Positions 32,741 to 42,660 are shown, counted from the stretch's first letter. The stretch: DNA of 64,000 nucleotides from Lactobacillus sp. ESL0679 (GCF_029433515.1 NZ_JAQTIG010000001.1:372001-436000), one strand, 5' to 3'. The notes: a model not told the origin generated them from the sequence alone. Numbers and translations are program-made.

Positions 32741-33961
32741 TCACTTGTACAGTGTCAGATGCTTGCGCATTTTTGCATGCAATGGGATTAGCAAAACTAC
32801 CATTAAGAAAATTCCGATAGCCGCAACGATAAAAAACGGAATATAACCAGAACGATCAATAACTAAGCCACCAAACAATGGGCCAAATGCCTGCCCAATC
32901 CCGCGAGCCATATTGATTAACCCCTGATACTTTCCCTTACTCGATAACGGCGACAAGTCATTAATGTAAGCTGGTACGGCTGGAAAAGCTGTAGCTTCGC
33001 CAAAAGTCAGAATTAACATTGACACGGCAAAGTGAGCAAAATCGCGAGCAAAAATTAGTGTCACAAAGGAAATAGCAAACATCAATGTTCCAAAGATAAT
33101 CTGATGAAACAGGTTCTTAAACAAGTGCGGATAACGCGCCAAGATCACTTGGATAATCACGATTACCGCGCCGTTTAGTGTCCAGAGCAAACTGTACATA
33201 TGGAATGGAATCCCCAATGAAACCATATAAACGGATAGGTTGGACTCCCAGTTCATATACATTAACCAAGTTACAGCTAGGGATGTTAAAAAGCCAACAG
33301 TGAGCATCATATTATATTTCGGCATCGGTTGTGCCTTTGGCTGCTCACCAGCTGCTACCGTTTTAGCTTGGCGTTTTTTATGAAAGTTAATAATTGGCCG
33401 GTAATTAATTGCGGCATTGATTGCAGCAATCGCAAACAAGCTAGCAGCCAAAATAAACAGGAATTCAATTGAGAAGTCATATAGATAACCAACTAATAAT
33501 GTACCTGTAACTGTCCCCACATTTTGAGCAAAATAAATCAAATTAAAAACGTAGCGTCCCGGATATTTACGCAGACTAGTCGCAATCGAATTAATCATCG
33601 TACCATTCCAGCCGCTAATCAATCCGGTTAACGTTAGCCAGATCCAGTAGGCTGGCCAGCCATGGAAAAAGGCCATCAAGAATAAGATAATTGCATCAAG
33701 AGCTAGTCCTATCACAATTAAGGGATACGGATTATAGCGGTCATAAAAGCGACCAGCCACAAGCGATCCCAAAACGTTGCTTGCACAATTGCAAAATAAG
33801 ACAACCCCAATCATTGAAAGGCTGATGTGCAATTGCTTGTTTAAATAGACAGACGTCAATGGCCAAACAAAGCTTGACCCAATCCACGTGGCTAATTCAC
33901 CTAGCAGCAACCAACGTAATTTAACTTCTGTTTCATTATTAGATCCATGTGTAAGTTTCAT
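32741..33961 (-). CDS. Major facilitator superfamily transporter
   Basis: 406 residues with about 12 membrane helices. Features are the early RWLLLGELATWIGSSFVWP helix 1, the loop 2-3 motif AGRFYDRYNP, a central basic loop at about 195-212, and a repeat of this pattern in the second half (GKYQGLINMARGIGQAFGP). It resembles drug or metabolite efflux proteins of the MdtH/YttB type. Substrate unknown. Confidence 0.8.
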   Translation of the reverse strand: MKLTHGSNNETEVKLRWLLLGELATWIGSSFVWPLTSVYLNKQLHISLSMIGVVLFCNCASNVLGSLVAGRFYDRYNPYPLIVIGLALDAIILFLMAFFHGWPAYWIWLTLTGLISGWNGTMINSIATSLRKYPGRYVFNLIYFAQNVGTVTGTLLVGYLYDFSIEFLFILAASLFAIAAINAAINYRPIINFHKKRQAKTVAAGEQPKAQPMPKYNMMLTVGFLTSLAVTWLMYMNWESNLSVYMVSLGIPFHMYSLLWTLNGAVIVIIQVILARYPHLFKNLFHQIIFGTLMFAISFVTLIFARDFAHFAVSMLILTFGEATAFPAVPAYINDLSPLSSKGKYQGLINMARGIGQAFGPLFGGLVIDRSGYIPFFIVAAIGIFLMVVLLIPLHAKMRKHLTLYK

Positions 33962-34010
33962 TTATTCAGTCCTTCCCATTTAAGTTCCAATTACCAGTGT
34001 AGCAAGAAGT

Positions 34011-34040
34011 ATCAAAAAAGAACACCCCTTAGCAAAGTGG
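34011..34040. terminator. Terminator between the MFS gene and the ImmA module
   Basis: GAACACC / GGTGTTC stem with A/T runs on both sides, after the two-helix protein gene. Confidence 0.65.
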
Positions 34041-34052
34041 TGTTCCAAAAAG

Positions 34053-34595
34053 TTATTTTTCATTATTTTTATGATGATTTTTTTCGATCAATTTTATTAA
34101 CAAATCATACAATTCTTTACTAGATGAAAAAATATATTTAAATACAATAGCAAACAAACCTATTAAATTTACAAAAAATCCACCAATTAAAGTACTTTTA
34201 ACACTATCAGAAAAATTATTCAATAGTACGTAAGCTGTAAAACCTGTAACAAGCAAAAAATATATTGTAAGTCCTATAGTGAACCATTTTTTAGCAATTT
34301 CTTTTTCTCTATATTCTTTCTCAACAAAATCATCTATGTGGGTTATTAAATGACTAGTTTTTATTTTCTCGGCTTCTAAAGCTTCTTCAAAAGTATCACG
34401 TTCACTATATGAAGTTTCTTCACTAACACTATTTAATTGTTCTGTTGAAGGTGCTGTAGTTTTTCGAATATTTTGTTGATAATTCCTATAAGCCTCGTCA
34501 AAACCTAACGTACTCCGCCCATCACTTTTTATGCTTTCAGATATTTCTTGTAATATCTTTTTAGCTTCTTCTTTAGATTTATCATCTACCGTCAT
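34053..34595 (-). CDS. Two-transmembrane-helix protein, putative effector of an ImmA module
   Basis: 180 residues. The N-terminal cytoplasmic part (1-100) is charged and helical with a likely coiled coil (64-103). Two membrane helices (about 104-125 and 134-156) with a short loop follow, then a basic tail (KLIEKNHHKNNEK). It resembles two-helix effector domains of defence systems in layout only; no family can be named. It overlaps the ImmA gene by four bases (ATGA), so the two are translationally coupled. AT-rich and Lys/Asn/Ser-rich compared with the flanking genes, which suggests recent gain. Confidence 0.6.
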   Translation of the reverse strand: MTVDDKSKEEAKKILQEISESIKSDGRSTLGFDEAYRNYQQNIRKTTAPSTEQLNSVSEETSYSERDTFEEALEAEKIKTSHLITHIDDFVEKEYREKEIAKKWFTIGLTIYFLLVTGFTAYVLLNNFSDSVKSTLIGGFFVNLIGLFAIVFKYIFSSSKELYDLLIKLIEKNHHKNNEK

Positions 34596-35158
34596 CCAAC
34601 AAAATTCTCCAAATAATGTTTTACTCTAAATCTAGCAGTAGGAGTAGATACTTTATATTTTCTCGCAACATCATTAATTAATTGATCTCCACTTTGCTTA
34701 TTATCTATTGCCTCTTGAACCATAATCTTAAGCCCTGAAATAGGGATCAAAAACGAAGCAGCAAATTTATTCGCTTCTCTTTCTTTAGCATACTCTTCTT
34801 TCGTATATTTAGCTTTTCCACGATAAGCTAATGTATTCAATACATTCTTATTTTGTAATTTTAACTCAGCAGCATCATTATTTGCTCCTGGTATCCAATC
34901 ATGTTCTAAAATCAAATGTCCTAATTCATGCGCCATAGTAAATCTTTGACGTACTAAAGCATTATTAGAAATACTTACTGTAATAACAGGGCATCCTTCA
35001 TTTTGATCCCATCTTAAATAGCCATCTAAAGCAGGATTACTTACATACCTAACATCTATACCCTGTTGCTCTAAATAAAATTCTAAGTCTTCATAATTTA
35101 TTGAATCACCAAAAACTATTTTATTAATTCTTTCAGCATATTTTTCAATGTTTTGCAT
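34592..35158 (-). CDS. Stand-alone ImmA/IrrE-family metallopeptidase
   Basis: 188 residues from ATG 35158 (AAGGGTG upstream; the GTG at 35167 is less likely). AHELGHLILEHD has the HELGH zinc motif (His77, Glu78, His81), and EREANKFAASFLIP (126-139) has the third ligand. There is no fused helix-turn-helix, though a C-terminal KYKVSTPTARFRVKHYL helix pair could recognise partners. ImmA-type proteases usually cleave a repressor or a toxin; here the only candidate partner is the coupled two-helix protein. Confidence 0.85.
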   Translation of the reverse strand: MQNIEKYAERINKIVFGDSINYEDLEFYLEQQGIDVRYVSNPALDGYLRWDQNEGCPVITVSISNNALVRQRFTMAHELGHLILEHDWIPGANNDAAELKLQNKNVLNTLAYRGKAKYTKEEYAKEREANKFAASFLIPISGLKIMVQEAIDNKQSGDQLINDVARKYKVSTPTARFRVKHYLENFVG

Positions 35159-35245
35159 GTTAATCACCCTTTTCTAAAGTAATTTTATCAAAAAAATCAA
35201 AATTATCCTATTATTCTTCAAAATATTTTTACAACACAAATAACT

Positions 35246-36520
35246 TTATTTTTGTGGTTTCTTCTCAAAGAATTGACCCTTGTTCACCTGATAAAACTTC
35301 TTATAACGGTCATAATAATTATGGAACATATACTTCATTAACAGCCAGCGCTTAAAATTGCGATCCTTATCATAAAAGACAGTGGTACCATAGCGACCCT
35401 CATGAATTAATTCTTCGGCAGCCTCTTTAGCTTCATTGTCATAAGCATATTCTTTAAAAATCTTAACCGGAACGCCCAGCCATAGAACATGCTTGGACTT
35501 TAATTTATTACCGTAAACCGTCGGCTTTTCCTTCAAATCATCATTAACATAATCGTCAACATACCACTTAGCCAAATTATAGCCATTCAAAGTTACATAA
35601 AAACTCGACCGGCCCTGACGCAAGTTAATTTCAAAAAACTTGTATTGGCCATCACGTTCATCGTACTTAATGTCAAAGTTAGCCATCCCAGTATAATTGA
35701 GTTTTTCCAAAAAGGCTTCAACTTGCTCGTATAATTTTTCGTTATATTCCGGCAAAATCGCCATGTAATTACCAATCGATTGCGGCGTCGGGTCTTCTAG
35801 TAAAGGATGACCCATACACATCATCTTAACGTGGTGATCCTTATCAACATAGGCATTTAACACTCGCATGTTAGAGTCATCCCCGGGAATAAAGTCCTGC
35901 AAAATCAGGTCGGCTTCGTAGCCATTACCGTAGATTTTACCAACAATATCTGTTAATTCAGCTTCATCATGAATCGTGAAAGCTTTTTTGCGCCCCTCAA
36001 AGTGAACATCAAGCCAAGAAACAGGATCTTCCGGCTTTAATTCAACTGGATAATCGAACGGCAGCTGCAAATAATTTTCAGCCTGAAAGTCAGCCTTAGT
36101 AATAATCTTGGTCTTAGGATATGGCAAGCCATATTCTTCAGCAATTTGATAGAAGCCTTCCTTAGAAATCAATTTTTCAAGCAAGTCATAATCAATATAC
36201 GGAACAACAAATACGTCTTGTAGTTCGTCCTTGTGTTTAGCAAGCAGCTCTGCATAGCCATCGCCACAAGCAATCAGAATCACTGGTTCTTGATGGTCTT
36301 GATAGATTTTCATCTGCTCACGCATCACCGTCATAAAAGTTGGATCTTCGCTAAAGCCCTGATGCAACTCAACTTCGATTATTTTTGAATAACGCGTTGC
36401 TGCAAGCTGACTGTCAGCCAGCGCCTTCACCTTAATACCATAAGTTTGATTAAACGAGCGTGCCATACCATAGACATTAATATCGCTACCCAATAAAATT
36501 GGCGTAAAATCTTGATTCAT
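35246..36520 (-). CDS. ATP-grasp ligase, probably D-aspartate ligase of the peptidoglycan cross-bridge
   Basis: 424 residues with an N-terminal pre-ATP-grasp fold, an ATP-grasp core (about 115-330; VELKPEDPVSW, ILQDFIPGDDSNMRV and FEINLRQGRSS as metal and nucleotide site) and a C-terminal extension. Length and motifs fit the AslA/Aslfm family, which activates D-Asp and adds it to the Lys of the stem peptide. Lactobacilli of this group have D-Asp/D-Asn cross-bridges, and the next gene upstream is a GATase asparagine synthase, as needed to amidate that D-Asp. 14 bases separate them. Identity is inferred from context and motifs. Confidence 0.65.
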   Translation of the reverse strand: MNQDFTPILLGSDINVYGMARSFNQTYGIKVKALADSQLAATRYSKIIEVELHQGFSEDPTFMTVMREQMKIYQDHQEPVILIACGDGYAELLAKHKDELQDVFVVPYIDYDLLEKLISKEGFYQIAEEYGLPYPKTKIITKADFQAENYLQLPFDYPVELKPEDPVSWLDVHFEGRKKAFTIHDEAELTDIVGKIYGNGYEADLILQDFIPGDDSNMRVLNAYVDKDHHVKMMCMGHPLLEDPTPQSIGNYMAILPEYNEKLYEQVEAFLEKLNYTGMANFDIKYDERDGQYKFFEINLRQGRSSFYVTLNGYNLAKWYVDDYVNDDLKEKPTVYGNKLKSKHVLWLGVPVKIFKEYAYDNEAKEAAEELIHEGRYGTTVFYDKDRNFKRWLLMKYMFHNYYDRYKKFYQVNKGQFFEKKPQK

Positions 36521-36533
36521 TATCTTGCTCCTA

Positions 36534-38483
36534 TTAAACTAGCTTGCCTTGTTCAATCAAGCTAGCTACTTCCGGCTGCACGTGTTGGTACTTGGCAACG
36601 GTGCCCTCATAATCAACAAAGAATAATTTGTACCAAACAAGGAAGGTATAGATTGTCCAAATTTGACGTCGATGAGAACCATCGCCATTGAAGTTTTCAT
36701 CAAGTAATTGCAAAATTTTGTCTTGCTCAAAAATATCGCTGACAAAGTCTTCGCTAAACATTTCTCGTACTTGCTTATCAAAGCGTGGCTCTTGCAGCCA
36801 TTCTTTAATTGGCGTTGGGAAGCCTAATTTTGGCCTTTTAGCCCATTCATCCGGCAAAACTCTTTCAGAAGCCTTACGCAGAGCATACTTGGTGTCATGC
36901 TTATTAACTAAATATTCAGTTGGAATCGCGTTTGCGCGCTCAGCAATCTTGCGGTCAAGATATGGCACCCGTAATTCCAATGAGTGTGCCATTGAAATCT
37001 TATCCGCCTTTTGCTCAATATCATTCAGCATAAAGTGGTGCAAGTCAATGTATTGCATTTGGCGAACATTATCGAGGTCCTTGACCTTCTTAAAGTCAGA
37101 CTGGTAAATACTGTTAACCGTCAACTTATTGCGGTATGACGGCTTCAAAATGCTGTTGGCATCTTCGGAAGTAAAGATTGTCGGGTAATCCATATCATAA
37201 ATAACGGATTGACCAACGTAAAACTCACTTGGCTCGGCTAAATTAGTGTACAGATGCACTTTCCCTGGGAAGTTTGGCATCTTCTTAATTGTGTGTGCCA
37301 ACTTAACCTTGGTCTTCTTCGGCAATTTGGTTAATTGTGATGTAAAGACCTTAATAATGTTGTTATGCGTGTGCATCCCGTAATTGACATAACCAGCAAA
37401 TAACTCATCGGCACCTTCACCTGATAGAGCAACTGTCACGTGCTTACGCGCCATTTTACACAAGTACCAAAGCGGAATAATTGATGGGTTCGCATCCGGC
37501 TCATCCATGTGATACTGCATTTCGGGGAAGTCATGCATTGCTTCATCCGACTTTACTTTATCGGAGAAGAACTTCCATCCCTTAATGTCAGCCAAGGCCT
37601 TTGCCTTCGATGCCTCATCATAAGTTGCATCATCAAATGAAATTGAAAAAACATCGTCGGGATCCAAAATACTGGTAATATAACTGGAATCTACACCTTC
37701 TGATAAAAAGGCACCAACTGGCACATCAGCAATTCTGTACAAGTCAACCGTTTCTTTAAGATCGTCATCAATCTTTTTAACAGTTTCTTCAAAGCTCAAA
37801 TTGTTAGCCTTGTATTCGGCATCCCAATATTGATGGGTCGTCATCTTGCCGTCCTTGTATTCAAACCAGTGACCTGCTGGGAAGCGGTGAACTCCCTTAA
37901 AGAAGGTTTCCTCGAGGTCATTATATTGGTTCATTAAATATGGTTTAACTGCTTCTGTATTTAACCGCCGTTTAAAACCCGGGAAAGCAAAGAAGCTCTT
38001 CAGTTCTGAACCCATGAGCAAATGTCCGTTTTCGTCACTGTAATAGAGTGGCTTAATTCCGAAAAAGTCCCGCGCACCATACATTGTTTGAGTATTATCA
38101 TCCCAGATAATGAAGGCGAACATTCCGCGCACACGCTTGAGCAAACCATCCATTCCCCATTCTTCAAAACCATGCAGTAATACTTCTGTATCAGTTTCAG
38201 TGGTGAAGGTGTGTCCAGCATCAATCAGTTCTTTTCTTAATGGTTGGAAATTGTAAATTTCCCCGTTAAAAATAATTGCTCGTGTATTATCTTCATTAAA
38301 AATTGGCTGACTACCACAGCGTAAATCAATAATTGATAATCTTCTAAAGCCCAGTGCAACCTTGTCATTAGTATACATTCCGTCAGAATCCGGACCTCTG
38401 TGTTTAATCGTTGCCATCATTTTACCAATGGCTTTTTGTTTGTCATTTATTTCTGGATCATAAAATGCGACAATTCCGCACAT
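36534..38483 (-). CDS. Asparagine synthase (AsnB/AsnH type), likely D-Asp cross-bridge amidation
   Basis: 649 residues. MCGIVAFYD exposes Cys2, the glutaminase nucleophile, and the N-terminal domain keeps RGPDSDG and FNGEIYN. The synthetase domain from about 235 has FLSEGVDSSY (PP-loop; the usual SGGxDS is SEGVDS) and LSGEGADELFAGY. In Lactococcus the AsnH enzyme amidates D-Asp of peptidoglycan, and the adjacent ATP-grasp gene suggests the same role here; free asparagine synthesis is the alternative. First gene of the operon, with AAGGGAAG before the ATG. Confidence 0.8.
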   Translation of the reverse strand: MCGIVAFYDPEINDKQKAIGKMMATIKHRGPDSDGMYTNDKVALGFRRLSIIDLRCGSQPIFNEDNTRAIIFNGEIYNFQPLRKELIDAGHTFTTETDTEVLLHGFEEWGMDGLLKRVRGMFAFIIWDDNTQTMYGARDFFGIKPLYYSDENGHLLMGSELKSFFAFPGFKRRLNTEAVKPYLMNQYNDLEETFFKGVHRFPAGHWFEYKDGKMTTHQYWDAEYKANNLSFEETVKKIDDDLKETVDLYRIADVPVGAFLSEGVDSSYITSILDPDDVFSISFDDATYDEASKAKALADIKGWKFFSDKVKSDEAMHDFPEMQYHMDEPDANPSIIPLWYLCKMARKHVTVALSGEGADELFAGYVNYGMHTHNNIIKVFTSQLTKLPKKTKVKLAHTIKKMPNFPGKVHLYTNLAEPSEFYVGQSVIYDMDYPTIFTSEDANSILKPSYRNKLTVNSIYQSDFKKVKDLDNVRQMQYIDLHHFMLNDIEQKADKISMAHSLELRVPYLDRKIAERANAIPTEYLVNKHDTKYALRKASERVLPDEWAKRPKLGFPTPIKEWLQEPRFDKQVREMFSEDFVSDIFEQDKILQLLDENFNGDGSHRRQIWTIYTFLVWYKLFFVDYEGTVAKYQHVQPEVASLIEQGKLV

Positions 38484-38591
38484 AGTTTATCTTCCCTTAA
38501 TTAGTTTTCTTAATCTATTAAATTCTTTATTTTAACTGTTTTATTATATGCTAAAAGCCGGACGATTACCAAGATGTCCGGCTCAATTTTA

Positions 38592-39989
38592 CTAAATATA
38601 AAAGATTCTGCGTTTAGATGCAGCACCATAACCAAATACTTGGATAGCATGGCGGTGCAAGTCAATATTTACAATATAACCAGCAAATTCAGTATGGTGG
38701 TCAATCTGGCGATTCCAATTCTTGTTGTACTTGGTCGTCAGCACGTGGTTCGGCCCCATTAAAGCCGAGCAGTTAAACAAAATATACTGAATGCCGTTGA
38801 TGCGATATTGGTCTTCACGGTGGCGGTGACCACAGAAGTAGGCAATAATTCGCGCATTCTTAATATTGGTAAAGTCAAAATCATTTGCCAAGCGAAATTC
38901 TGGTGGTATTCCGCGACTAGAATGCATCTGTCCTTTTTCACATTGATTAAACGCAACAAGAAGCTCATGCAGCGAGCGACCATTGTACTTTAAAGCATTA
39001 GTCCCCTTACGGTTAATCGGATTAGCATGGCTCATCAAAATTATTTTTTTATTTGATGATTGCTCTAAAATTTCAATAATTTCTTCAATCTGGTCTTCTC
39101 TAACTGCTAGCGTTATTTTAGTATCATACTTCTTTTGCCCCTGGGCATCGAGCTCATAAGGAACATCCGAAGTATTAACGGAAATAAAGCGCAAATCATC
39201 AACATCGTAGTAGCAGACGCCATGCTGGTGCGAAATAAAATGAATGTCCTGTTGGGCATACATTTTGGGCCACATAATACTTTCAAATTCATTTTCGGGA
39301 AAAGATGCCTTTAAATCATGATGTTCATCATACTTATCGTTTTCGTCATGATTGCCCTTAATCATGATTGATGGAACTTTGTTAGATATAAAGGAATCAC
39401 GCAGCCTAATCAGCTCACTCTCACTTAAAAAACCTGTGTCTGAGCCATCAATCCAATCACCCAGATGAACTTTGAGGTCAAGCATGCCAGAATCATCCAG
39501 ATAAGAAAATTCATTAACATGGGTTAATCCGTTCCAACCATAAAAATCACTGCTATTGCGATCCTTATAGTGGGTATCAGAAATCACACTAACATTAACG
39601 GAATTCTTACCCTGACGCACGTGATCGTGAACTCGAGTAATAAATTCGTCAAGGTACTGTTCCGTCACATAGCGCCGCCCAGTCTTACGATTAGCAAACG
39701 CGCGATAGCGACCCAACTCTTGATTAAACTCCCGCACGTATTCCGGCGCCAATTTTTCCGTACTCTCTAAGCTGAGTGCCTGATGTAAAACGCCGTTCTC
39801 ATCCTTATAAACAGTCAAGTTATACGGCTGACCTCCCGGCGTCCCCTGCTCGCCATCAACGAGATACTCGCCAACCGTCATATACTCCTGCATTGGATCA
39901 AGTTCTGTACTTTTATTCTTAAAAGCCGCCCGCTTTTTAACACCAATTAAACGATCAAATAATCCTTCTGCATGCCTAAACACATTCAT
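38592..39989 (-). CDS. Calcineurin-like metallophosphoesterase
   Basis: 465 residues from ATG 39989 (AGGGG upstream). The metal motifs are in order: ISDTHYKDR, HLGDWIDG, IKGNHDEND, LMSHANP and GHRHRED. It therefore has the two-metal phosphoesterase core (about 140-425). About 135 N-terminal residues are of no recognised type, and a C-terminal beta extension follows. The substrate may be a nucleotide or a surface polymer phosphate. It follows the 161-residue gene with a hairpin between them. Confidence 0.75.
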   Translation of the reverse strand: MNVFRHAEGLFDRLIGVKKRAAFKNKSTELDPMQEYMTVGEYLVDGEQGTPGGQPYNLTVYKDENGVLHQALSLESTEKLAPEYVREFNQELGRYRAFANRKTGRRYVTEQYLDEFITRVHDHVRQGKNSVNVSVISDTHYKDRNSSDFYGWNGLTHVNEFSYLDDSGMLDLKVHLGDWIDGSDTGFLSESELIRLRDSFISNKVPSIMIKGNHDENDKYDEHHDLKASFPENEFESIMWPKMYAQQDIHFISHQHGVCYYDVDDLRFISVNTSDVPYELDAQGQKKYDTKITLAVREDQIEEIIEILEQSSNKKIILMSHANPINRKGTNALKYNGRSLHELLVAFNQCEKGQMHSSRGIPPEFRLANDFDFTNIKNARIIAYFCGHRHREDQYRINGIQYILFNCSALMGPNHVLTTKYNKNWNRQIDHHTEFAGYIVNIDLHRHAIQVFGYGAASKRRIFYI

Positions 39990-40041
39990 GATTTTGGCCC
40001 CTAACAAAAAAAGCTGAACCAATAATAGTCCAGCTTAAAAA

Positions 40042-40527
40042 TTATGCATTTTCTGCTAAAGCATGTGCTGCCAAGCCAATTGACAAAACCGCATCCTTTG
40101 ACAATACCCCTTGTAAGTCCTTAAAGGCGATTGCTTGAACCGCACTAATTACCTTAAGACTATATGCGACAACATGATAATCAACTGTACTGTTATAAAA
40201 ATTATCCTCATAAGGATCTTCATGATTATAAGTCAGATTAATTTCATCCTTATCCACAAAACCATCCACATGATTAGTTAAAATCCGATCGTGCAAGTCT
40301 GTTAGCTTCTCTGACAATTTAATCAAGGTCAGCTTATGATCACTTTCAGTCTCGTAATATTGCTCTTGCGTCATATCAAAGTAGTCTTTAAGCGGCTTGT
40401 TTAAAATATGCAAGCTATCAACTGCACGATAAACAGCATCTGCATCAAACGCTATTTCCTTATTCAAAATCTTTTCTTGGTTCGCGGCCAAGTCATCGGC
40501 CAAAGTCATTGTCTCTAACTTATCCAT
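40042..40527 (-). CDS. Conserved hypothetical helical protein
   Basis: 161 residues, soluble and largely helical (AVDSLHILNKPLKDYFDMTQ, LIKLSEKLTDLHDRI), ending in a hydrophobic helix AVLSIGLAAHALAEN. No family recognised. AGGAGG supports the start. The promoter is close, so the leader is only about 20 bases. It reads towards the phosphoesterase gene. Confidence 0.6.
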   Translation of the reverse strand: MDKLETMTLADDLAANQEKILNKEIAFDADAVYRAVDSLHILNKPLKDYFDMTQEQYYETESDHKLTLIKLSEKLTDLHDRILTNHVDGFVDKDEINLTYNHEDPYEDNFYNSTVDYHVVAYSLKVISAVQAIAFKDLQGVLSKDAVLSIGLAAHALAENA

Positions 40528-40878
40528 GGTATCCTCCTAAAGTTCAACTTATATTATACCAAAAATAGTTATTAAACTAGCCCCTTTATCACTTCTCAAC
40601 GATAAATTCTTTAATTTTATTTCAAATTGGTAAATATCTATCAAGAACCAATTTTTATTAAAAAATTTATCATCGTAAGAAGCCTGCTTTTGCTCGTTTT
40701 GACAAATATAAATTCTAATTTTAGCAATCATCAGTTTATCACATTGCAATAATTTTTCGGTAGTATTCTTAACTTATTTTGACTTGGCCAAAAACAGCCT
40801 TAAAATTTCAATACTTTGGCTTCAGCTGGCAGCTTGCATTGCTCTTATTAACAGCCTACGTATTGTGCATAAATAGCG
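40528..40878. other. Gene-free stretch with one promoter
   Basis: The minus-strand extended -10 TGGTATAAT (40553-40561) drives the 161-residue gene. The rest is AT-rich without a credible gene, terminator or repeat; the frames that exist lack ribosome sites. Confidence 0.5.
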
Positions 40879-41925
40879 TTATTTTTCATAGCTTAAATTA
40901 TACTTTATTGTATATGACTTTTCTTCGCCCTTTTTCAATTCGATTGCAGAAAAGTCTTGCGCACTGCCAGCTTTAGACAAGGTTTGCGGCTCAAGAGCAA
41001 TCCCTTCATATGGTCGGCCCACACCATTAGTTCTAATTAAATTCATCTCATCTTTAGTAAATGAATTAGCCGTGAACATTACCAAGCCGTTTCTATCGGA
41101 TTCAATACCCACGCTAGTGTTAGTTTCTGGGTCTACTAGCTTGGCAATCAAATTGTCATCGTCAGGCTTAACTGCAAAAATATCATCAAAACCCTTTTCA
41201 GCAGTATCACTCATCCCTGCAATTGCTTTACCTAGACTTGTTGGTTGTTGAAAATCAAACGGTGTATGTTGAACTAGAATTTGCTTACCAGTTGGAATCT
41301 TGTCCTTGTCTAACTCCTGAATTTGCGCCGCATTTACCTTCAGCACTTGCTTGGCAATTGTATCATCAGTACCTAAATTGAAGTAAACATGCTGTGTTGG
41401 GTTAAAGACAGTGTCGGCCGTGCTCGTGGCAGTATAATTGATGCCAACAACATCATCAGATGATAGAGTGTAAACAATCTTAACCTGCAACTCACCTGGG
41501 TAACCATCATCTTTTTGCAAATGACTCATTTCAATTGCATCACCTTCGGCAGTTGAAATAATTTTACCCTGCCAAATCTGACTATTAAAGCCTGTTGGCC
41601 CACCATGCAAGGTTGTTGTCCCCTCATTTTGCGGTAATTGTGTCGTCTGACCATCAAGGATAATTTGCCCATTCATAATTCGCCCAGCTGTCCGACCAAT
41701 CGCCATGCAAACATAAAATGGATTGGCAAGATAGTCTTGACTGCGATAATAATTTAAAACTATATTGTGTGCGCCGTTCTTACCTGGTACCCTGATTTCA
41801 TAAATTGTTGAGCCTAAAGTTAACAGTGATAATGTCACCCCGTTAGCATTTGTCAAACTCAACTCTTGAATTTTGTGACCCTGATATTCGTCAAATTCGC
41901 TAATTGTTCCATGTACGTTTTTCAT
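40879..41925 (-). CDS. galM: Galactose mutarotase (aldose 1-epimerase)
   Basis: 348 residues, beta-supersandwich fold. AIGRTAGRIMNGQ and the HGGPTGFNSQIW motif, the HVYFNLG motif with the catalytic His, and VGRPYEGIALEPQ with the catalytic Glu are all visible. It interconverts alpha and beta galactose before the Leloir pathway. GGGAGG precedes the ATG. No other gal genes are nearby. Confidence 0.9.
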   Translation of the reverse strand: MKNVHGTISEFDEYQGHKIQELSLTNANGVTLSLLTLGSTIYEIRVPGKNGAHNIVLNYYRSQDYLANPFYVCMAIGRTAGRIMNGQIILDGQTTQLPQNEGTTTLHGGPTGFNSQIWQGKIISTAEGDAIEMSHLQKDDGYPGELQVKIVYTLSSDDVVGINYTATSTADTVFNPTQHVYFNLGTDDTIAKQVLKVNAAQIQELDKDKIPTGKQILVQHTPFDFQQPTSLGKAIAGMSDTAEKGFDDIFAVKPDDDNLIAKLVDPETNTSVGIESDRNGLVMFTANSFTKDEMNLIRTNGVGRPYEGIALEPQTLSKAGSAQDFSAIELKKGEEKSYTIKYNLSYEK

Positions 41926-42093
41926 TTTTGTCCTCCCAAAGTTTACTCACTGTATTCGCTTACATTAATATATTACTTTTACTACCCAATGGCAAATTAA
42001 TTGTTAGTACCATAAAATCCGCGTTATTATTTCCACTATTTTTTGCGTACTTAATATTAAGCAAGTAAAATAAAATTTAAAGGAGCTATTAAT

Positions 42094-42660
42094 ATGGAAG
42101 AACATTTACGCTGTCCATGGGGCGACAGCCAAGACAATTTAATGCAGCAATATCACGACCATGAGTGGGGTAAACTTAATTTAGACGAGCAATATCTCTA
42201 CGAGATGTTGATTTTGGAACTATTTCAATCTGGACTTAACTGGTCTGTTGTCTTGCACAAACGGGAAAATTTTCGACGTGCCTTTAAAAACTTTGTTCCT
42301 GAAGAAGTTGCCCAAATGACCGACGAAGACGTCGCAACTCTAATGCAAGATAAGTCCATTATTCGTAACCGCCAGAAAATCACTGCTGCCATTAAAAATG
42401 CAAAGGCAATTCTAATTGTCGAAGCAAAATATGGCAGCTTTGGCCGCTATTTACAGGAGTTTATCAAGACGCCACTAATCCACCACCCTCAAGCAATGAC
42501 CGATATACCAACAACTAATGACGTTGCTAAGCAACTTGCCAAACAATTAAAAAAGAACGGCTTTTCCTTTGTTGGTCCTGTTGTAATTTATTCTTACTTA
42601 CAAGGCATTGGTCTGATTAATGACCATTTAGAAACCTGTCCGTTTAAGTATCACGGGTAA
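42094..42660 (+). CDS. tag: DNA-3-methyladenine glycosylase I
   Basis: 188 residues. RCPWGD near the N terminus and the DHLETCPFKYH tail supply the zinc-binding Cys/His residues of Tag, and YHDHEWG has the conserved Glu. The helix-hairpin-helix part (FQSGLNWSVVLHKRENFRRAF) binds DNA. It removes 3-methyladenine. AAAGGAG precedes the ATG. Monocistronic. Confidence 0.92.
   Translation: MEEHLRCPWGDSQDNLMQQYHDHEWGKLNLDEQYLYEMLILELFQSGLNWSVVLHKRENFRRAFKNFVPEEVAQMTDEDVATLMQDKSIIRNRQKITAAIKNAKAILIVEAKYGSFGRYLQEFIKTPLIHHPQAMTDIPTTNDVAKQLAKQLKKNGFSFVGPVVIYSYLQGIGLINDHLETCPFKYHG

Noticed and set aside
40549-40749. 66-codon frame on the minus strand
   Set aside because: It has no ribosome site, overlaps the promoter of the 161-residue gene and shows no protein-like composition.
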